From NCBI GenBank assembly GCA_951640165.1, contig OX621242.1, forward strand, positions 38,397,501-38,461,500: a stretch of DNA of 64,000 nucleotides, read 5' to 3'. A program made the translations under genes and the position numbers. The notes under the pieces were generated by a model. The model worked only from the letters and a program-made list of their open reading frames with translations, did not search any database and was not told the origin of the DNA. Positions 30,301-41,010 of this stretch are shown piece after piece. This stretch comes from Pseudoips prasinana (Eukaryota; Arthropoda; Insecta; Lepidoptera; Nolidae). How positions within the stretch are numbered: position 1 is the stretch's first letter; every line of letters begins with the position of its first letter.

Positions 30301-30429
30301 CTAACAGTTTTATGGGTAGTCCTTTCGTAATTATGACTTTTACAAATAGATCTTACAGGTATAGCTATAGCATGGGTGATATCAGAAATACATCACACTA
30401 TTTAGTATAAAGGTATTATAATTTTCTCC

Positions 30430-30560
30430 AAGAAATTATAGATTGGTTGGCGATCGCATGGTGATGGTCATAATTTACAAAAAGACGCAACTACCCGTTC
30501 TCTGGTGGATACTTCATACTCCCTCGAAACGGCTGAACGCCCCTACCTTTATCAAGTATG
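30430..30560 (-). mobile_element. RTE 5'-leader fragment
   Basis: Reverse complement of the leader at 61550-61700: TGGCGATCGCATGGTGATGG, ACCCGTTCTCTGGTGGATAC and CTCCCTCGAAACGGCT. The 3' part seen in other copies is absent. Confidence 0.65.
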
Positions 30561-31299
30561 CATCTGAAAATATCTTAATAAAATATTGAAATTTTAGTAG
30601 CCATCTAAGACACATATATTAAGCACTTCCCAAGACTAGGTTCCAAATTCCTCTGATTCCCAATATGATATTTATATTCCTTTTGCCATTCTAGTCCTAA
30701 ATGACTACTTAAGCAGTTTGGTGCCTCTTACCTAAAACATAATATATTTAGATACACCTACAAGTAAATCTATTACAGGGTGTGTAGTATATACACCTTA
30801 GTCCATACGGTAGTGCCAATATTTTTTGGCAACTGTCGGTACTTAGATTTTCTTATTTTTTTTTAGAAATAAGCAATATTTCTCAGGTAATCTACCGTTG
30901 AACAACAGCTGTTTAACGGTTTAATGTACTGATATATGTTAAGCGATTCTCTATTTTTTTAAATATTTGAAGAATGCCCATTATAGTTAGCGTGAAAAAT
31001 TGATGTCTTATTTTTTTTTAAGTATTTTTGAAAATATATTTTATTTGGGAGACATTGACGTCATAATAGACGGCTAGACTACATAAAAGATAAAGTAAAA
31101 GTAATAAAAGATTATAGAATTGGCATAGACTAGAGAACGCAGGTCTAAAAATATTAGAAAGATATCATCAAATCTATTAACTACAATAAAACAGCCAATA
31201 CCTTTGTCCGACTTATATAGATCTAATTATATCAAAAAAAATTTTTAGACATGTTTTATGGTCGGAAAATCAGGACACAGCTATCTAACTTATACATTT
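30561..31299. other. AT-rich sequence, nothing recognised
   Basis: No gene or repeat family was seen. Confidence 0.5.
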
Positions 31300-31600
31300 A
31301 GTTTTCATCATCACAATAATAGCCGAAAGATGTCCACTGCTGGACAAGCCCTCCTCCAAAGATCTTCGCAATTGCCGGTTCTGTGATAACCGCATCCAGC
31401 AGCTTTCAGCCGGCACAAGATCATCGGTTCATCTTGGAATCGGGCTTACCCATGGTGCATGGAACGTACAATGGCCTAATTAGGAGGCTAAGTGCGGAAA
31501 CCAATCGCCCAACTAACTAACGAACTACCCATTGTGCGTCTTCCAGTTCGTGGTCACCACTGAAGAACCTTTGCCGCCCCAGCGGCCGTCGGTTCTAAGA
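31300..31600 (-). mobile_element. RTE LINE 3' end with a 68-bp insertion
   Basis: Long RTE 3' fragment (CCGAAAGATGTCCACTGCTG, GATAACCGCATCCAGCAG, ATCATCGGTTCATCTTGG, CCAGCGGCCGTCGG). It is interrupted at 31459-31526 by a short element flanked by ACCCATGGTGC / ACCCATTGTGC. Confidence 0.75.
31459..31526 (+). mobile_element. Very short retroposon with (AACT)n tail
   Basis: Contains CTAAGTGCGGAAACCAATCG and ends CCAACTAACTAACGAACT. An 11-bp near-perfect target duplication flanks it (31448-31458 and 31527-31537). A related copy lies at 49818-49872 on the minus strand. Confidence 0.7.
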
Positions 31601-32099
31601 GCTATTGAGTTAGAATTATTAGAAGATATAATTAAATGTAGGTTCAATGTTTTAAAAATATCAGCCTAAAGTTTCATTTTAATTTTTTTAGTATTAATCT
31701 AAATAAATAGGAAAATTTATTTTTTATTATAAAAATACCAAAATTTAATCTTGCTTCTGGGCCTTAAGATAGATTATTCACAAATTATATTAAGGGGAAA
31801 ATGTAGATGAAGTGGTTAGAAGTGGTTAATACTTCATACCTTTTTACCAACAATCATTCCACATTAGATTTTTAATAGATATCGCACTTGTTTCCTAATT
31901 AGTGGCTTAAAGTGACAAGAAGAGAGCGTAGAGTATATTTTAATACATGAACCAAACCAACTTGCAAAGTGCATTCAACTTACAGAATAGAAGCTTCGCA
32001 GAATGGAGGAGGATCTGAGATGGGTCATATGTTACGTGGATCTCAATCCGACGCCTATTTAAAAAATAAAAAGTTTCCTTTTTACTTTAAGTAACGATA
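31601..32099. other. No recognised feature
   Basis: AT-rich interval. Confidence 0.45.
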
Positions 32100-32275
32100 A
32101 TAATTCGTGTGTCGCCAAGACAGTCGCCCCGACGCCGACGTGTGTGTCGGGTTCGATTTCCGCGTAGTACAACTATTTGCGTGACCCATAAATATTTGTT
32201 CGGAGTTTGGATATAATTTGTTTTCATCAATTATATGTTTGTAAAGTACCTCGCGACAGACGCATCAATTTACCT
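32100..32275 (+). mobile_element. tRNA-derived SINE (family B)
   Basis: B-box-like GGTTCGATTTCC, then TATTTGCGTGACCCATAAAT and TATGTTTGTAAAGTACCTCG, as at 24925-25115. Confidence 0.7.
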
Positions 32276-32283
32276 ACTATATT

Positions 32284-32645
32284 TAAATAAAAATAAATAA
32301 ATAAGGTTTTTATTCACGTTGACTTTAAAAAAGCGCTTGTAAATAGTCAGAACATGTTTGTAGTAATACAGTTATTATTTCTAGTTACTTATTACAGATA
32401 TTTAGGTAAACGGAATGTTAAAACATTTATACAATTTATTTTATAATGGTAGTGATATTTAGCTAGCTTGTATTAAGTTATTGTCAAGGACATTATGTTT
32501 AGGTTTAATTATTGAAATTGAAAGTTTACAACATATTGTCTGAATGGTTCTGTCTATATTAAGGTATAAATTCAGTATTATTATTATAGCGGACCTTGTG
32601 TTTAAAACGACGGTCGCGCTTTAATGCTACAACCGGATCCAATGC
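32284..32645 (+). mobile_element. Dispersed repeat D, nearly complete
   Basis: Runs from the TAAATAAATAAGG start through TTGACTTTAAAAAAGCGC, TGTCTGAATGGTTCTGTC and ACGACGGTCGCGCTTTAATG. Confidence 0.78.
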
Positions 32646-32779
32646 GCCCCAACTGAGAAGACCCAGCGAAACAAATTCAGCAGGTTCATCTACTACCGGT
32701 TTCAACACGGCCCAGTTGAGAATAACCCAGATTGGCCAGAAAAGATATATAATGTATAGGCATGAATTCTTATCATGTC

Positions 32780-33010
32780 CATAAGAAAAAGAAGCGTCAA
32801 GCTAAGTCTTTTCATTTACCTAGTAGAGACAAAAAAAAGCGAGTATGCTTTACACACGACTGAAACAAAACTTCAAACGGCTATGAGTGAAAGAGAGAAA
32901 GACAATGTGTACTCATAGCTTGCTCTCTAGACCTTTCAATAATATACGAAACGTAACTCTCAGTCTATCTTCATTAACTTATATCTCCCTCTCAACTTCC
33001 TTTCGTATCG
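32780..33010 (-). repeat. Dispersed repeat I
   Basis: Reverse-complement relative of 13061-13270 (CTATGAGTGAAAGAGAGAAA, ACGAAACGTAACTCTC). Confidence 0.5.
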
Positions 33011-33299
33011 CCCGATCACACATTTTGTAATGCTCTCGTCATGCGTTCACTAGTTTACTCGCCAAGTCAATTGTGCTTAAAACTTCTTTAAGCACGTTTT
33101 ACTTCAATAAAGCATGGATAGGGTATATGGTGTAGTGAGCAAATTCATCATCATATCACACTGGCTTTCATATAACTTTAACGGAACACAGTAAAGACAA
33201 AAGGAGACCAAATTGTTTAATCAATAACTTCCGGTCGATATTACTAAAAAAATATATAATGACGTCATAACGCAAAACAAAATAGTCAATCACTAATGC
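33011..33299. other. No recognised feature
   Basis: Unassigned interval. Confidence 0.4.
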
Positions 33300-33765
33300 C
33301 TCCCCATTTGCTGTGTGGTGACGGCATAGAATATCATCACCTCATCTTAGCCCGTAGGGGTTGTAGAAAACGTCCAGAGGGAATACTTACTATCAGAGAA
33401 AGGGCAGCAGCGTTATTCTTGTGAACTATGACCATCAAACTTGACTGCACGTGTGGCGCAGCGGCTATGACAGTCGCCTCGCCTCTACGTGTTCAAGTCC
33501 CGCGCCGTTCAAGTCCCGCGCCGAACAAGTATTTGTGTAACCCTTAAATAGTTGGTCCGAGTCTGAATGTATTCGGTGTGTCCGTCTATTATATGTTTGT
33601 AAAGTACCCCGCGAAACAGGGATTAAATTGCCAAGTGCGGGAGAAGACTTCAAAAAAAAAATTCCACCACCAACCCATCTGCCAAGCGTGGCGATTATGG
33701 CATATCCCCTCATTCTTTGGGGAGGTTATTTTACAGCAATGGACGTTATTTGGCGGACATGATGA
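33300..33765 (+). mobile_element. Bipartite RTE-derived element, split by a SINE
   Basis: The left part (33305-33440) matches the RTE leader (GCTGTGTGGTGACGGC, AGAGAAAGGGCAGCAGCG). The right part (33660-33765) resumes with CCAACCCATCTGCCAAGCGT, GGCGATTATGGCATATCCCC. It then goes directly into the RTE 3' end (CTTTGGGGAGG, CAATGGACG) and a GATGATAATG tail. A family-B SINE sits between the two parts. Confidence 0.75.
33443..33655 (+). mobile_element. tRNA-derived SINE (family B), nested
   Basis: TTGACTGCACGTGTGGCGC, B-box-like GTTCAAGTCCC, TGTTTGTAAAGTACCCCGCG and a final A9 run. It is inserted into the leader part of the RTE-derived element. Confidence 0.75.
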
Positions 33766-33779
33766 TAATGCATCCCCAC

Positions 33780-34403
33780 GTTCGTAAAACCGAGATTCAA
33801 ACCCCAAAAGCACGAGCAACCTTAATGACCGTGCACACGTTGGAACTCTTATAAGGGGATTGTAGACGGATAAAAATTTAATATTTATTATGTAATAAAA
33901 ATAATTAAAGAAATACACTTTCACTTAGTACTTTGTAATTTAACAAAATAAAATATTAATCTAAGTTAGGATCATGAAACGTTTCGTTACAGTCAACGCC
34001 CACGCTCAAAAACGGCGTCGTAAGTAATAGAAATTCTTAAAGCAACTCAACTGTCCGCCATTTCCTACAAAGTAGTTATGGCGCCACCTTTCCTAACACG
34101 TCACTTTAAAATTAATTACTTACATCACTGTCCCATGTTTTTTTATGTTTTAAGACTGCCATCAATTTAAAATGTAAACATAAAAACTTGCGTCTAGAAA
34201 TGATTAGCATAGAGGGCATTTTGCCAACTGTGACTGGGGCTAATTATTATAACAATGTAATAAAAAAAATGTGTATTGTAAATAAGTTGAACTGACATTA
34301 ATAATTTTGAGATAGGTACGTATGACAATAAAAAAAAGATGAACTATTAAAAACTCCAAGATTTTTTTTATAACTAAGCCTACTTCACGGTAATCTTGTT
34401 GAG
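33780..34403. other. Possible SINE head, otherwise nothing
   Basis: 33785-33870 on the minus strand carries a B-box-like GGGGTTTGAATCTCGG. The rest of the interval is unassigned. Confidence 0.35.
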
Positions 34404-34738
34404 GTATAATAAATTATGTCCTCCTAGCCGAGATCCGGCCACGGCGGCCAGTCTTAAAGGAGACTAGCCATCTGCGCGGGACATATTATAGTGCTGAAGT
34501 GTGTGCGCAAACACAGGAGCACTTTCTATTCCATCACTCTCATGATCCGATGGGACGACGGCTTTACGTGCTCTCCGAGGCACGGGGGTATAATACCGCT
34601 AACTCCCAGACTTCGGGCTGATATTTAGATTATTTCGTTTTACAGAAAAATCCCAAAATCACTTTCGGCCCGACCCAGGATTTGAACCCAGGACCTCGTT
34701 ATCTGCGGTTGAACACGCTACCGCTAGACCAACGAAGC
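34404..34738 (-). mobile_element. tRNA-headed SINE with family-C core
   Basis: The minus strand begins GTTGGTCTAGCGGTAGCGTG (A-box-like) and has GGTTCAAATCCTGG (B box). The body carries CCCGTGCCTCGGAGAGCACG, the core also present in the 5S-headed SINEs. The 3' part contains CTCGGCTAGGAGGACATAAT. The head does not fold as a tRNA, so it is not a tRNA gene. Confidence 0.78.
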
Positions 34739-34774
34739 AGTCCGAAGGGTATACCCTATATGTAGCCTCAATAA

Positions 34775-35224
34775 GTATACGCTATGCGTGCTATTTATAA
34801 CAATAGACTATTTAAACGAAATGTCAATTGTATGTGCATAAGAATATATAATAAACTACCTGATAATCTAATTAATTTACCAATGTTATTTTTCAAAAAA
34901 TATATATATCGGCTACTATTAAATAAATGTTATTATAATATCAGAAACTTCTTTGACGATAGAATAGAAACTTGACATTTTTTTATTACAAATGGACGTA
35001 TTTTTATTATTATTATTTTTTATCATTATTATTATTCTATTGTACATCATTGACATATTTATATTATCTATTTGACATTGTAAACAATTTATTCTATAAA
35101 AAAATCTGAATAATGTATTTGCACGCCATTAGTGGCAGGATATGCGGAATCTTATTATGTAAAATCTTTTGTACCATATTCTGGCAAATAAATAATTTGA
35201 TTGATTTGATTGATTGATTGATTG
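34775..35224 (+). mobile_element. 3' fragment of a Jockey/CR1-type LINE
   Basis: The open frame contains IRIYNKLPDNLINL and LLLNKCYYNIRNFFDD, then stops at about 34975. The 3' UTR has ATTAGTGGCAGGATATGCGG and ends in TTGATTGATTGATTGATTGA-type repeats. Confidence 0.75.
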
Positions 35225-35343
35225 AATATGCGCTGTTCTGATCCTTTAGACACCGTATTACTTATTTCATAGGGTCTTGAGCATTCAAAAGAGCTACTTG
35301 ACAACCTTAACAGGTACTTCATTTCATTTTTCATTTTTTCAAC

Positions 35344-35714
35344 AAACAGAGGATGAAATTATTATTCAAACTGACGTGAGGTGCTAACATAATGAAAAAT
35401 AGAAACAGGTAACTCACGTAATTAATTTTATGTTGGATTCGGTCAACGTTTCAACTTCTCCTGGAAGTCATCTTCAGGGCGAATGCGACCCGCAAGACAC
35501 GTCTCGTCCCGTCTCGCACTGTTCTTTGTTGGATTCGGCCAACCGTTTCAACTTCTCCTGGAAGTCATCTTCAGGGCGAATGCGCCCGCACGACGTCTCG
35601 TCCCGTCTTGCATGTTCTTTCTCGCAGGACAAGTTGAAACGTTGGCCGCATCTAACATAAAATTAATTACGTGGGTTACCCGTTTCTATCTTTCATTATA
35701 AAACAGAGGATGAA
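35344..35714. mobile_element. Foldback element (family G) with 14-bp target duplication
   Basis: AAACAGAGGATGAA flanks the element at 35344-35357 and 35701-35714. Inverted arms (TAATGAAAAATAGAAACAGG outside, ACGTAATTAATTTTATGTT inside) surround two direct 96-bp units that start TGTTGGATTCGG at 35431 and 35527. A shorter relative is at 45790-45892. Confidence 0.8.
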
Positions 35715-35775
35715 GTTTCACTGAAACCATACTGTACTTTAAAGGTTCTATAACTTACTTTATTTGGTACTTATC

Positions 35776-35900
35776 AGAGTTATTCAAGCACTCATTAGGC
35801 CTCTGACATGGCTTGTCGACTGTTGTCTAAAGACTACAACCAGGACCGACAGCTTAACCTGCTCTACAAGCACGGAGACGGTCAGAAATTCTATAACATT
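35776..35900 (-). mobile_element. SINE family C, fragment
   Basis: On the minus strand: TTCTGACCGTCTCCGTGCTT, AGGTTAAGCTGTCGGTCCTG and GCCATGTCAGAGGCCTAATG. The 5S-like head is missing. Confidence 0.65.
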
Positions 35901-35991
35901 TTGTTACACTGTTCTCCCCATATATAAATATATGTATTTCAGACCTTCAATTTCTTTAGCTTACTCAAATTTAAGTTATATTTATTATAAA

Positions 35992-36157
35992 CTAGCTGTG
36001 CCCCGCGGTGTTACCCGCGTTATATTTTATAAATTTTCTTTGCTATAAACCTCACGGAGCCCGAGACCTTTCCAACGAATGCAAAACCGTGCAAATAGGT
36101 TAGTGCGTTCTGGAGTTATAGCGTCAGGAAGGAAAACCCGACTTATTTTTATATAGT
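35992..36157 (-). mobile_element. Short Helitron, different family
   Basis: The CTAG end at 35992-35995 with a GCCCCGCGG/ACCCGCG terminal stem, and TATATAAAAATAAGTCGGGT at the 5' end on the minus strand. About 166 bp, non-coding. Confidence 0.75.
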
Positions 36158-36501
36158 AAAAAAAACAGACGTTGCTATCACCCCTAGGTGTCTTCATTAT
36201 ACATATACTATGCGCAACGTCCCCTGAGCGTAGTATTTTTTATTGCGACTCCAATTCTGCCGGTAAATTGCTATCCGATAGGCAGGTTGGGGAATGATAC
36301 GTAATTAGGGTAGCTTTAAATTTGATACCATTTATACTTCAAATGCAGAAGCTCTATATCTACATTTTATCAGTTATTTTACAAGACTTATTAGTTTTAA
36401 ATTTACTGTTTTAAAGTTACTTAAACCGACTAATTGTCTAGAATACCTACATCCACTGCCTTCTAAAAGGTCTCCCGTCATGGCCTAAGCGCATCCTGTG
36501 A
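36158..36501. other. No recognised feature
   Basis: Unassigned interval. Confidence 0.4.
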
Positions 36502-36547
36502 GGTCCAATGACCTTGTGAGGGTCACAAGGTCTTTATCATTGGACCA
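36502..36547. repeat. 46-nt two-part hairpin
   Basis: GGTCCAATGA pairs with TCATTGGACC and, inside it, CCTTGTGA with TCACAAGG, leaving a small bulge on one side. Confidence 0.75.
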
Positions 36548-36561
36548 CCAGGATCACCTAA

Positions 36562-36850
36562 GTAAAATAAATAAAAAAGGTTTTTATTCACGTAGACTTT
36601 AAAAAAGCGCTTGTAAATAGTCAGAACATGTTTGTAGTAATATATAATTATTTCTAGGTACATATAGATATTTAGGTACACGGATTGTAGAAATAATCTA
36701 CAATAAGATTTATTTTATAACAGTAACGATATTTAGCTTATTTAAATTAAGTTATTGTCAAGGATCATGTGTAGGTTTAAGTATCAAAATTTATAATTAA
36801 AGCTTTATTTTTACTACATATTGTCTGAATGGTTCTGTCTTTACTATCAA
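36562..36850 (+). mobile_element. Dispersed repeat D
   Basis: CACGTAGACTTTAAAAAAGC, CAGAACATGTTTGTAGTAAT and TATTGTCTGAATGGTTCTGT, in the family order. Confidence 0.75.
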
Positions 36851-38044
36851 TCAGTTGATCGAAAGACCACAAGTAAGGAGTGGTTACTTTTAAATATATA
36901 TTTTAAAAAAAACTGTTACTACGTACCTTAACTGGTGACTAACCCCACTGTTGGCGTAAATACATTTCTGATTCTGAATCCTTATCAATCCTAATATCGA
37001 GTCTAAACTAAAGTATTATAATACTACTTTGCAAGCATATTCATTCAAAAAGTGTTAATCGCTTAACAAACATCAGAGTGATTACGAGTAATTACCTTAT
37101 TGTATTATTATTTTATAAGCATCATTATAAGATGATGCTTATAAAAATAATAAGCCAATTAAAACCTTCGTAAAGTTGGCTAAAAACTTGACTAAGATTT
37201 CTTACTACTATACAGAGGTATTATAACAAAAATTAACATTGAAATTCTTCATATTTGGCCGCACAATCCCAACTGTAATATATGTATAAACAGTTAGTTC
37301 ATAATCATCTCTAAAATAGCCCACGCAATTTTTTTTTTCATTTCATAGACAATACAAGTTTTCAACACCTGAAAAAAGATAATTTCCTGTTTATGTTCTC
37401 CGCGATGAAAAACATAACTGAAAGACACAATAAAACTAGCTTTACCGGATAAATACTATAATTATTTATATACCCCTACTGTCAATATATCAGTGTTAAA
37501 AGCATCAGCAAGTGTCTTGAATAAAAATAATCGACTGATAATGAACCCTGGTTCCGTATAAATATGTCAAGATGTTAATATACCTGACTGTTTACCTTAT
37601 TTTCTTTTTATTTATTAGTTGGAAACATTGTTTTGGGAGTATTCGGAACATTTCTTTTTTTTAGAACTCGTATAATTATTAAGATAATCACTGTTATTTC
37701 GTCACATTATAGTTGGCTCGAAAAATTCTGGAAAACATTGTTAATTTTTCAGACACTTCATAATAGAAACTTTTGTCATTTCATTAGAACTACGACTGTT
37801 TTAAATTATATAAGTGTCACTGTGTTATGACTAGAAAATGGATGTTAAATCTTTATTTATCAGTATGACTAAGCGGTATATAAAAATAAATTGACTTCTG
37901 AAGTAGGAAACTAAATGTCAAGTAGTCTTAGTAAAAGACAACTATTGAACACATCAAGAGCTTCTTGGTTGATCACGTGGCAGTCGAACCCGAAACGCGT
38001 AGACGCCTGATGATACTGCGCTGAATATCTGATCCACTGCGCTC
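36851..38044. other. AT-rich sequence with one hairpin
   Basis: 37105-37153 forms a hairpin with 21-nt arms (TTATTATTTTATAAGCATCAT) and one bulged base. No gene was recognised. Confidence 0.5.
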
Positions 38045-38180
38045 AAATAAAAAATAAAATAAAAAAGGTTTTTATTCACGTAGACTTTAAAAAAGCGCTT
38101 GTAAATAGTCAGAACATGTTTGTAGTAATATAGTTGTATACATTATTATTTCTAGTAACATAGATATTTAGGTACACACG
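38045..38180 (+). mobile_element. Dispersed repeat D, fragment
   Basis: CACGTAGACTTTAAAAAAGC through ATAGATATTTAGGTACAC. Confidence 0.7.
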
Positions 38181-38455
38181 CTACACGTACAGACTCCACA
38201 TAAAGATGAAGTTTTCCATGTAAGGATGAGGTAAAATAAAATCCAGGGAAAACCAAGTGATAGCATATTCAATAACTATACAACTATGGTAAGATCAAGT
38301 CTACAAAATGTATCTAACTCTAGCGATAAGTAATTTATTAGTATTTACTAGCAAATGAGATTACTTTTTTTAGCTTAAAAACAACCTGCTCGACGGAATA
38401 CTGGAGGTATTACTGAATACCGCGGATTTCAGAATACAACAATATGAATACCACA

Positions 38456-38713
38456 TGGCGCTCATAGCCAGTTGCCCTCACCGGTCCGTAAATGATTGGC
38501 GAGGTCAAGCAACTAGGCTCGCAGTCAGTCCATAGATGGGTGACCGCCAAAGTGGTTTAATTTCTGAGCGTCTCCGTGCTTCGGGGGCACGTTAAGCTGT
38601 CGGTTCCGGTTGTAGTCATTAGGTAACAGTCGTTAAGCCATATCAGAGGCCTAATGGGCGGCTTGAACATCTCTGACACTAGGGTAACCACTGCCCACAC
38701 GATAAGTAAGTAA
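38456..38713 (+). mobile_element. 5S rRNA-headed SINE (family C)
   Basis: 38494-38548 resembles the internal promoter half of 5S rRNA: GAGGTCAAGCAACTAGGC and GTCAGTCCATAGATGGGTGA followed by CCGCC. The SINE core CTCCGTGCTTCGGGGGCACG follows, then a 3' part (GAACATCTCTGACACTAGGG) and a GATAAGTAAGTAA tail. The same organisation occurs on the minus strand at 53048-53300. The comparison with 5S rRNA is from memory of the conserved C-box region. Confidence 0.75.
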
Positions 38714-39699
38714 TACGACATTGGAAATTACCACATAAGTACAACCGATTGTAACTTTTTTTATGACACGTAACATTACAAATATGCATATGTTGAATAA
38801 CATATAACATCCATCTTTTATCATCGAAATGAAATGAAATTTATTAAGCACTTGGGTATTAACGTACACTTGTACTTGTCAAGCTCAGAATGCAGTACCT
38901 ACATAAACATAGTGTATAGTATAAAAGTTGCAAAAAAAAATAATTAGTCCGTCCGTTTGTTTTAACGCATATATTTTCTTAAATCCTTAAATAAATAACA
39001 AGTTACTAATCTATTATTTTGAAATTTAGTTCTACTATAATAAAATTAAAGAATGGAAGACTAAGGCAAAAGACTAAATTCTAAATGAGGGTGTGATCAC
39101 ATCCACGGGATCACCGATCACGCGTTAAGGGGCCAAAGCGATCCTCGCCGATGAGGAACCTACCCTAGCTAGCCTGAGGCTTTCTCTAGCTATCGGATTT
39201 AATCATATCGTCGAAATCATATCGGAATCAAAGAAATTTATTAATTTTACTAAACAAAATAACTTTCATATTAAGAATCACTTCTATTTTATAAGTAGAA
39301 TAAAAATTAATATATCGGTTATTTCGTGTTGCTGATTATATATATCCATTGTGTTTCTCGTGAGTAGCTAATTTCCATAATGTCCGTCAACTCTGCCATC
39401 ATTCCCAGTCACAGCTACCTATGTAAAAGAATTCATCCGTAAAATTAATGGGTAGCGAACTAAAACATTCGAATGTCGTTGTTTAACTATGTCCAAAGGT
39501 GCCAAGTCTAAAAATGTGAGTTATCGTCACGCCAAGGTACTGTCAAAGACACCTTTCAGTGAATGTGTCGCGTTTGCTCATTTGGCAAATGGCGCCTACC
39601 AACAAAACAGTGATGGGGCGACAAGGTAAACATGTTATCGATATTTTATTTGAGTTATTTTTTCTTCTAAAGAATAAAAACCTCGAACCTATGTTATTA
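38714..39699. other. No recognised feature
   Basis: Mostly AT-rich. The GC-richer patch 39080-39185 could not be identified. Confidence 0.4.
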
Positions 39700-39842
39700 T
39701 TATATGTAATTATCTATATAAGTATGTATTTACAAAAGAAAAGTAGTATATGTAGTATATCAGTTATCTGGTTTCCATAGTACAAGCTCTGCTTAGTTTG
39801 GGATCAGATGGCCGTGTGTGAAGAAAGTCCCAGAATATTACA
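39700..39842 (+). mobile_element. SINE family A, 3' half
   Basis: AATTATCTATATAAGTATGT, TCTGGTTTCCATAGTACAAG and CTTAGTTTGGGATCAGATGG. Confidence 0.75.
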
Positions 39843-40508
39843 TTATGTAAAGAAACGTAACATTGATTAAAACATTTCAAACTATAATGCATTATACGGG
39901 CAGACTAGCGAAAGGAAAGCTCATGATGTCCATAGTATTGAGGTTTAAGTCTTTTAGTTTGCGATCACCACTCGCGGTCCAACCGAATTGGATTCGACGA
40001 TTGACCTCTTTTTGGGTGTTAAAATTACTTAGTTGGATGGTATGTCCTAATTAAATATAGTACCTAAATAAAATAACTTCGAGGGTAGAGTCTCCAACCT
40101 TCTCACGAGTGGGTTCATTGTCATTTAAATGGTGTTCAATCCAGTATTTGAAAAAATTCTATAATTCAGAAAATCAATTTCAATATTCAGAGTTCCTAAA
40201 GTATAAACCAAAGCTCTGGTATCAGTTTTCCTTTCGTTTAGTATTTCTTAAAATATTATTCGATACTTTTTGTTTTTCCCGTCTCTAGTACCTAATGAGC
40301 TGAACGCATCCAGGTGAGACGTCCACACATCATTACACGTCGTTATACACCGGATTTCCGCCACACTACATCTCCGAAACACCGTGTAATGTGGCGTCCG
40401 AGATTTGCTTAAAAACATATTGCACACAGACATAGAAAAATAATCTAGTACATATACGATAGGAAAAGAAATAAATAGATGTGGCATATCGTTGGCCTAA
40501 TTCGAACA
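39843..40508. other. No recognised feature
   Basis: No gene or element could be supported. Confidence 0.45.
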
Positions 40509-40914
40509 CTATAGTCTTTTCGCCATAAGATGAGTTCCCTGACAGTTCTAGTCTGACAATTTTATTGACGTGACCTAACGAAATATAATAGATTTTTTCA
40601 TAATATCGATGCAGTTGGCAAAGAAAATGGAATCGGATTAGTCAATCTATGACTAGTGTCAATCTCTATTGCCCGACGTTCCATTCAACGCATTAGAAAT
40701 TTTTAAGATTTATACTTTTTTATTTTATTTACTTAATTTATTAACAGTTAATTATAACTACAATAATTTACTTAGTAATTTACGAAAGGCAATATTTTTT
40801 ATCATTTCTTTTTATTTTTTTTGCCAGTTTATTTTTTATTCGTCTAAAGAAGTATGCATGCCACGGAAAAAAATGAACTGTCAGGGAACTCATCTTATAA
40901 CGAAAAGACTATAG
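40509..40914. mobile_element. MITE with 40-bp terminal inverted repeats
   Basis: Ends CTATAGTCTTTTCG..ATAAG and the matching AGATGAGTTCCCTGACAGTT are inverted at both sides with about two mismatches in 40 bp. The 406-bp interior is AT-rich and non-coding. The superfamily is unassigned because no clear target duplication was found. Confidence 0.87.
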
Positions 40915-40924
40915 TACCTATCTA

Positions 40925-41010
40925 CATATGTGGGGAAGCCGTAGCTCGAAAGTACGTTGAGCCATCGGGTCCGGTTAAATAAAACATATTGTCATTATGA
41001 CAGTCATCAG
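40925..41010 (+). mobile_element. Decayed SINE family C core
   Basis: AGCTCGAAAGTACGTTGAGC and CATCGGGTCCGGTT resemble the family-C core. Confidence 0.4.

Noticed and set aside
38494..38548. Possible 5S rRNA gene
   Set aside because: Only the promoter half resembles 5S rRNA, and it continues into a repeated SINE body; a functional 5S gene would keep the full 120 nt.
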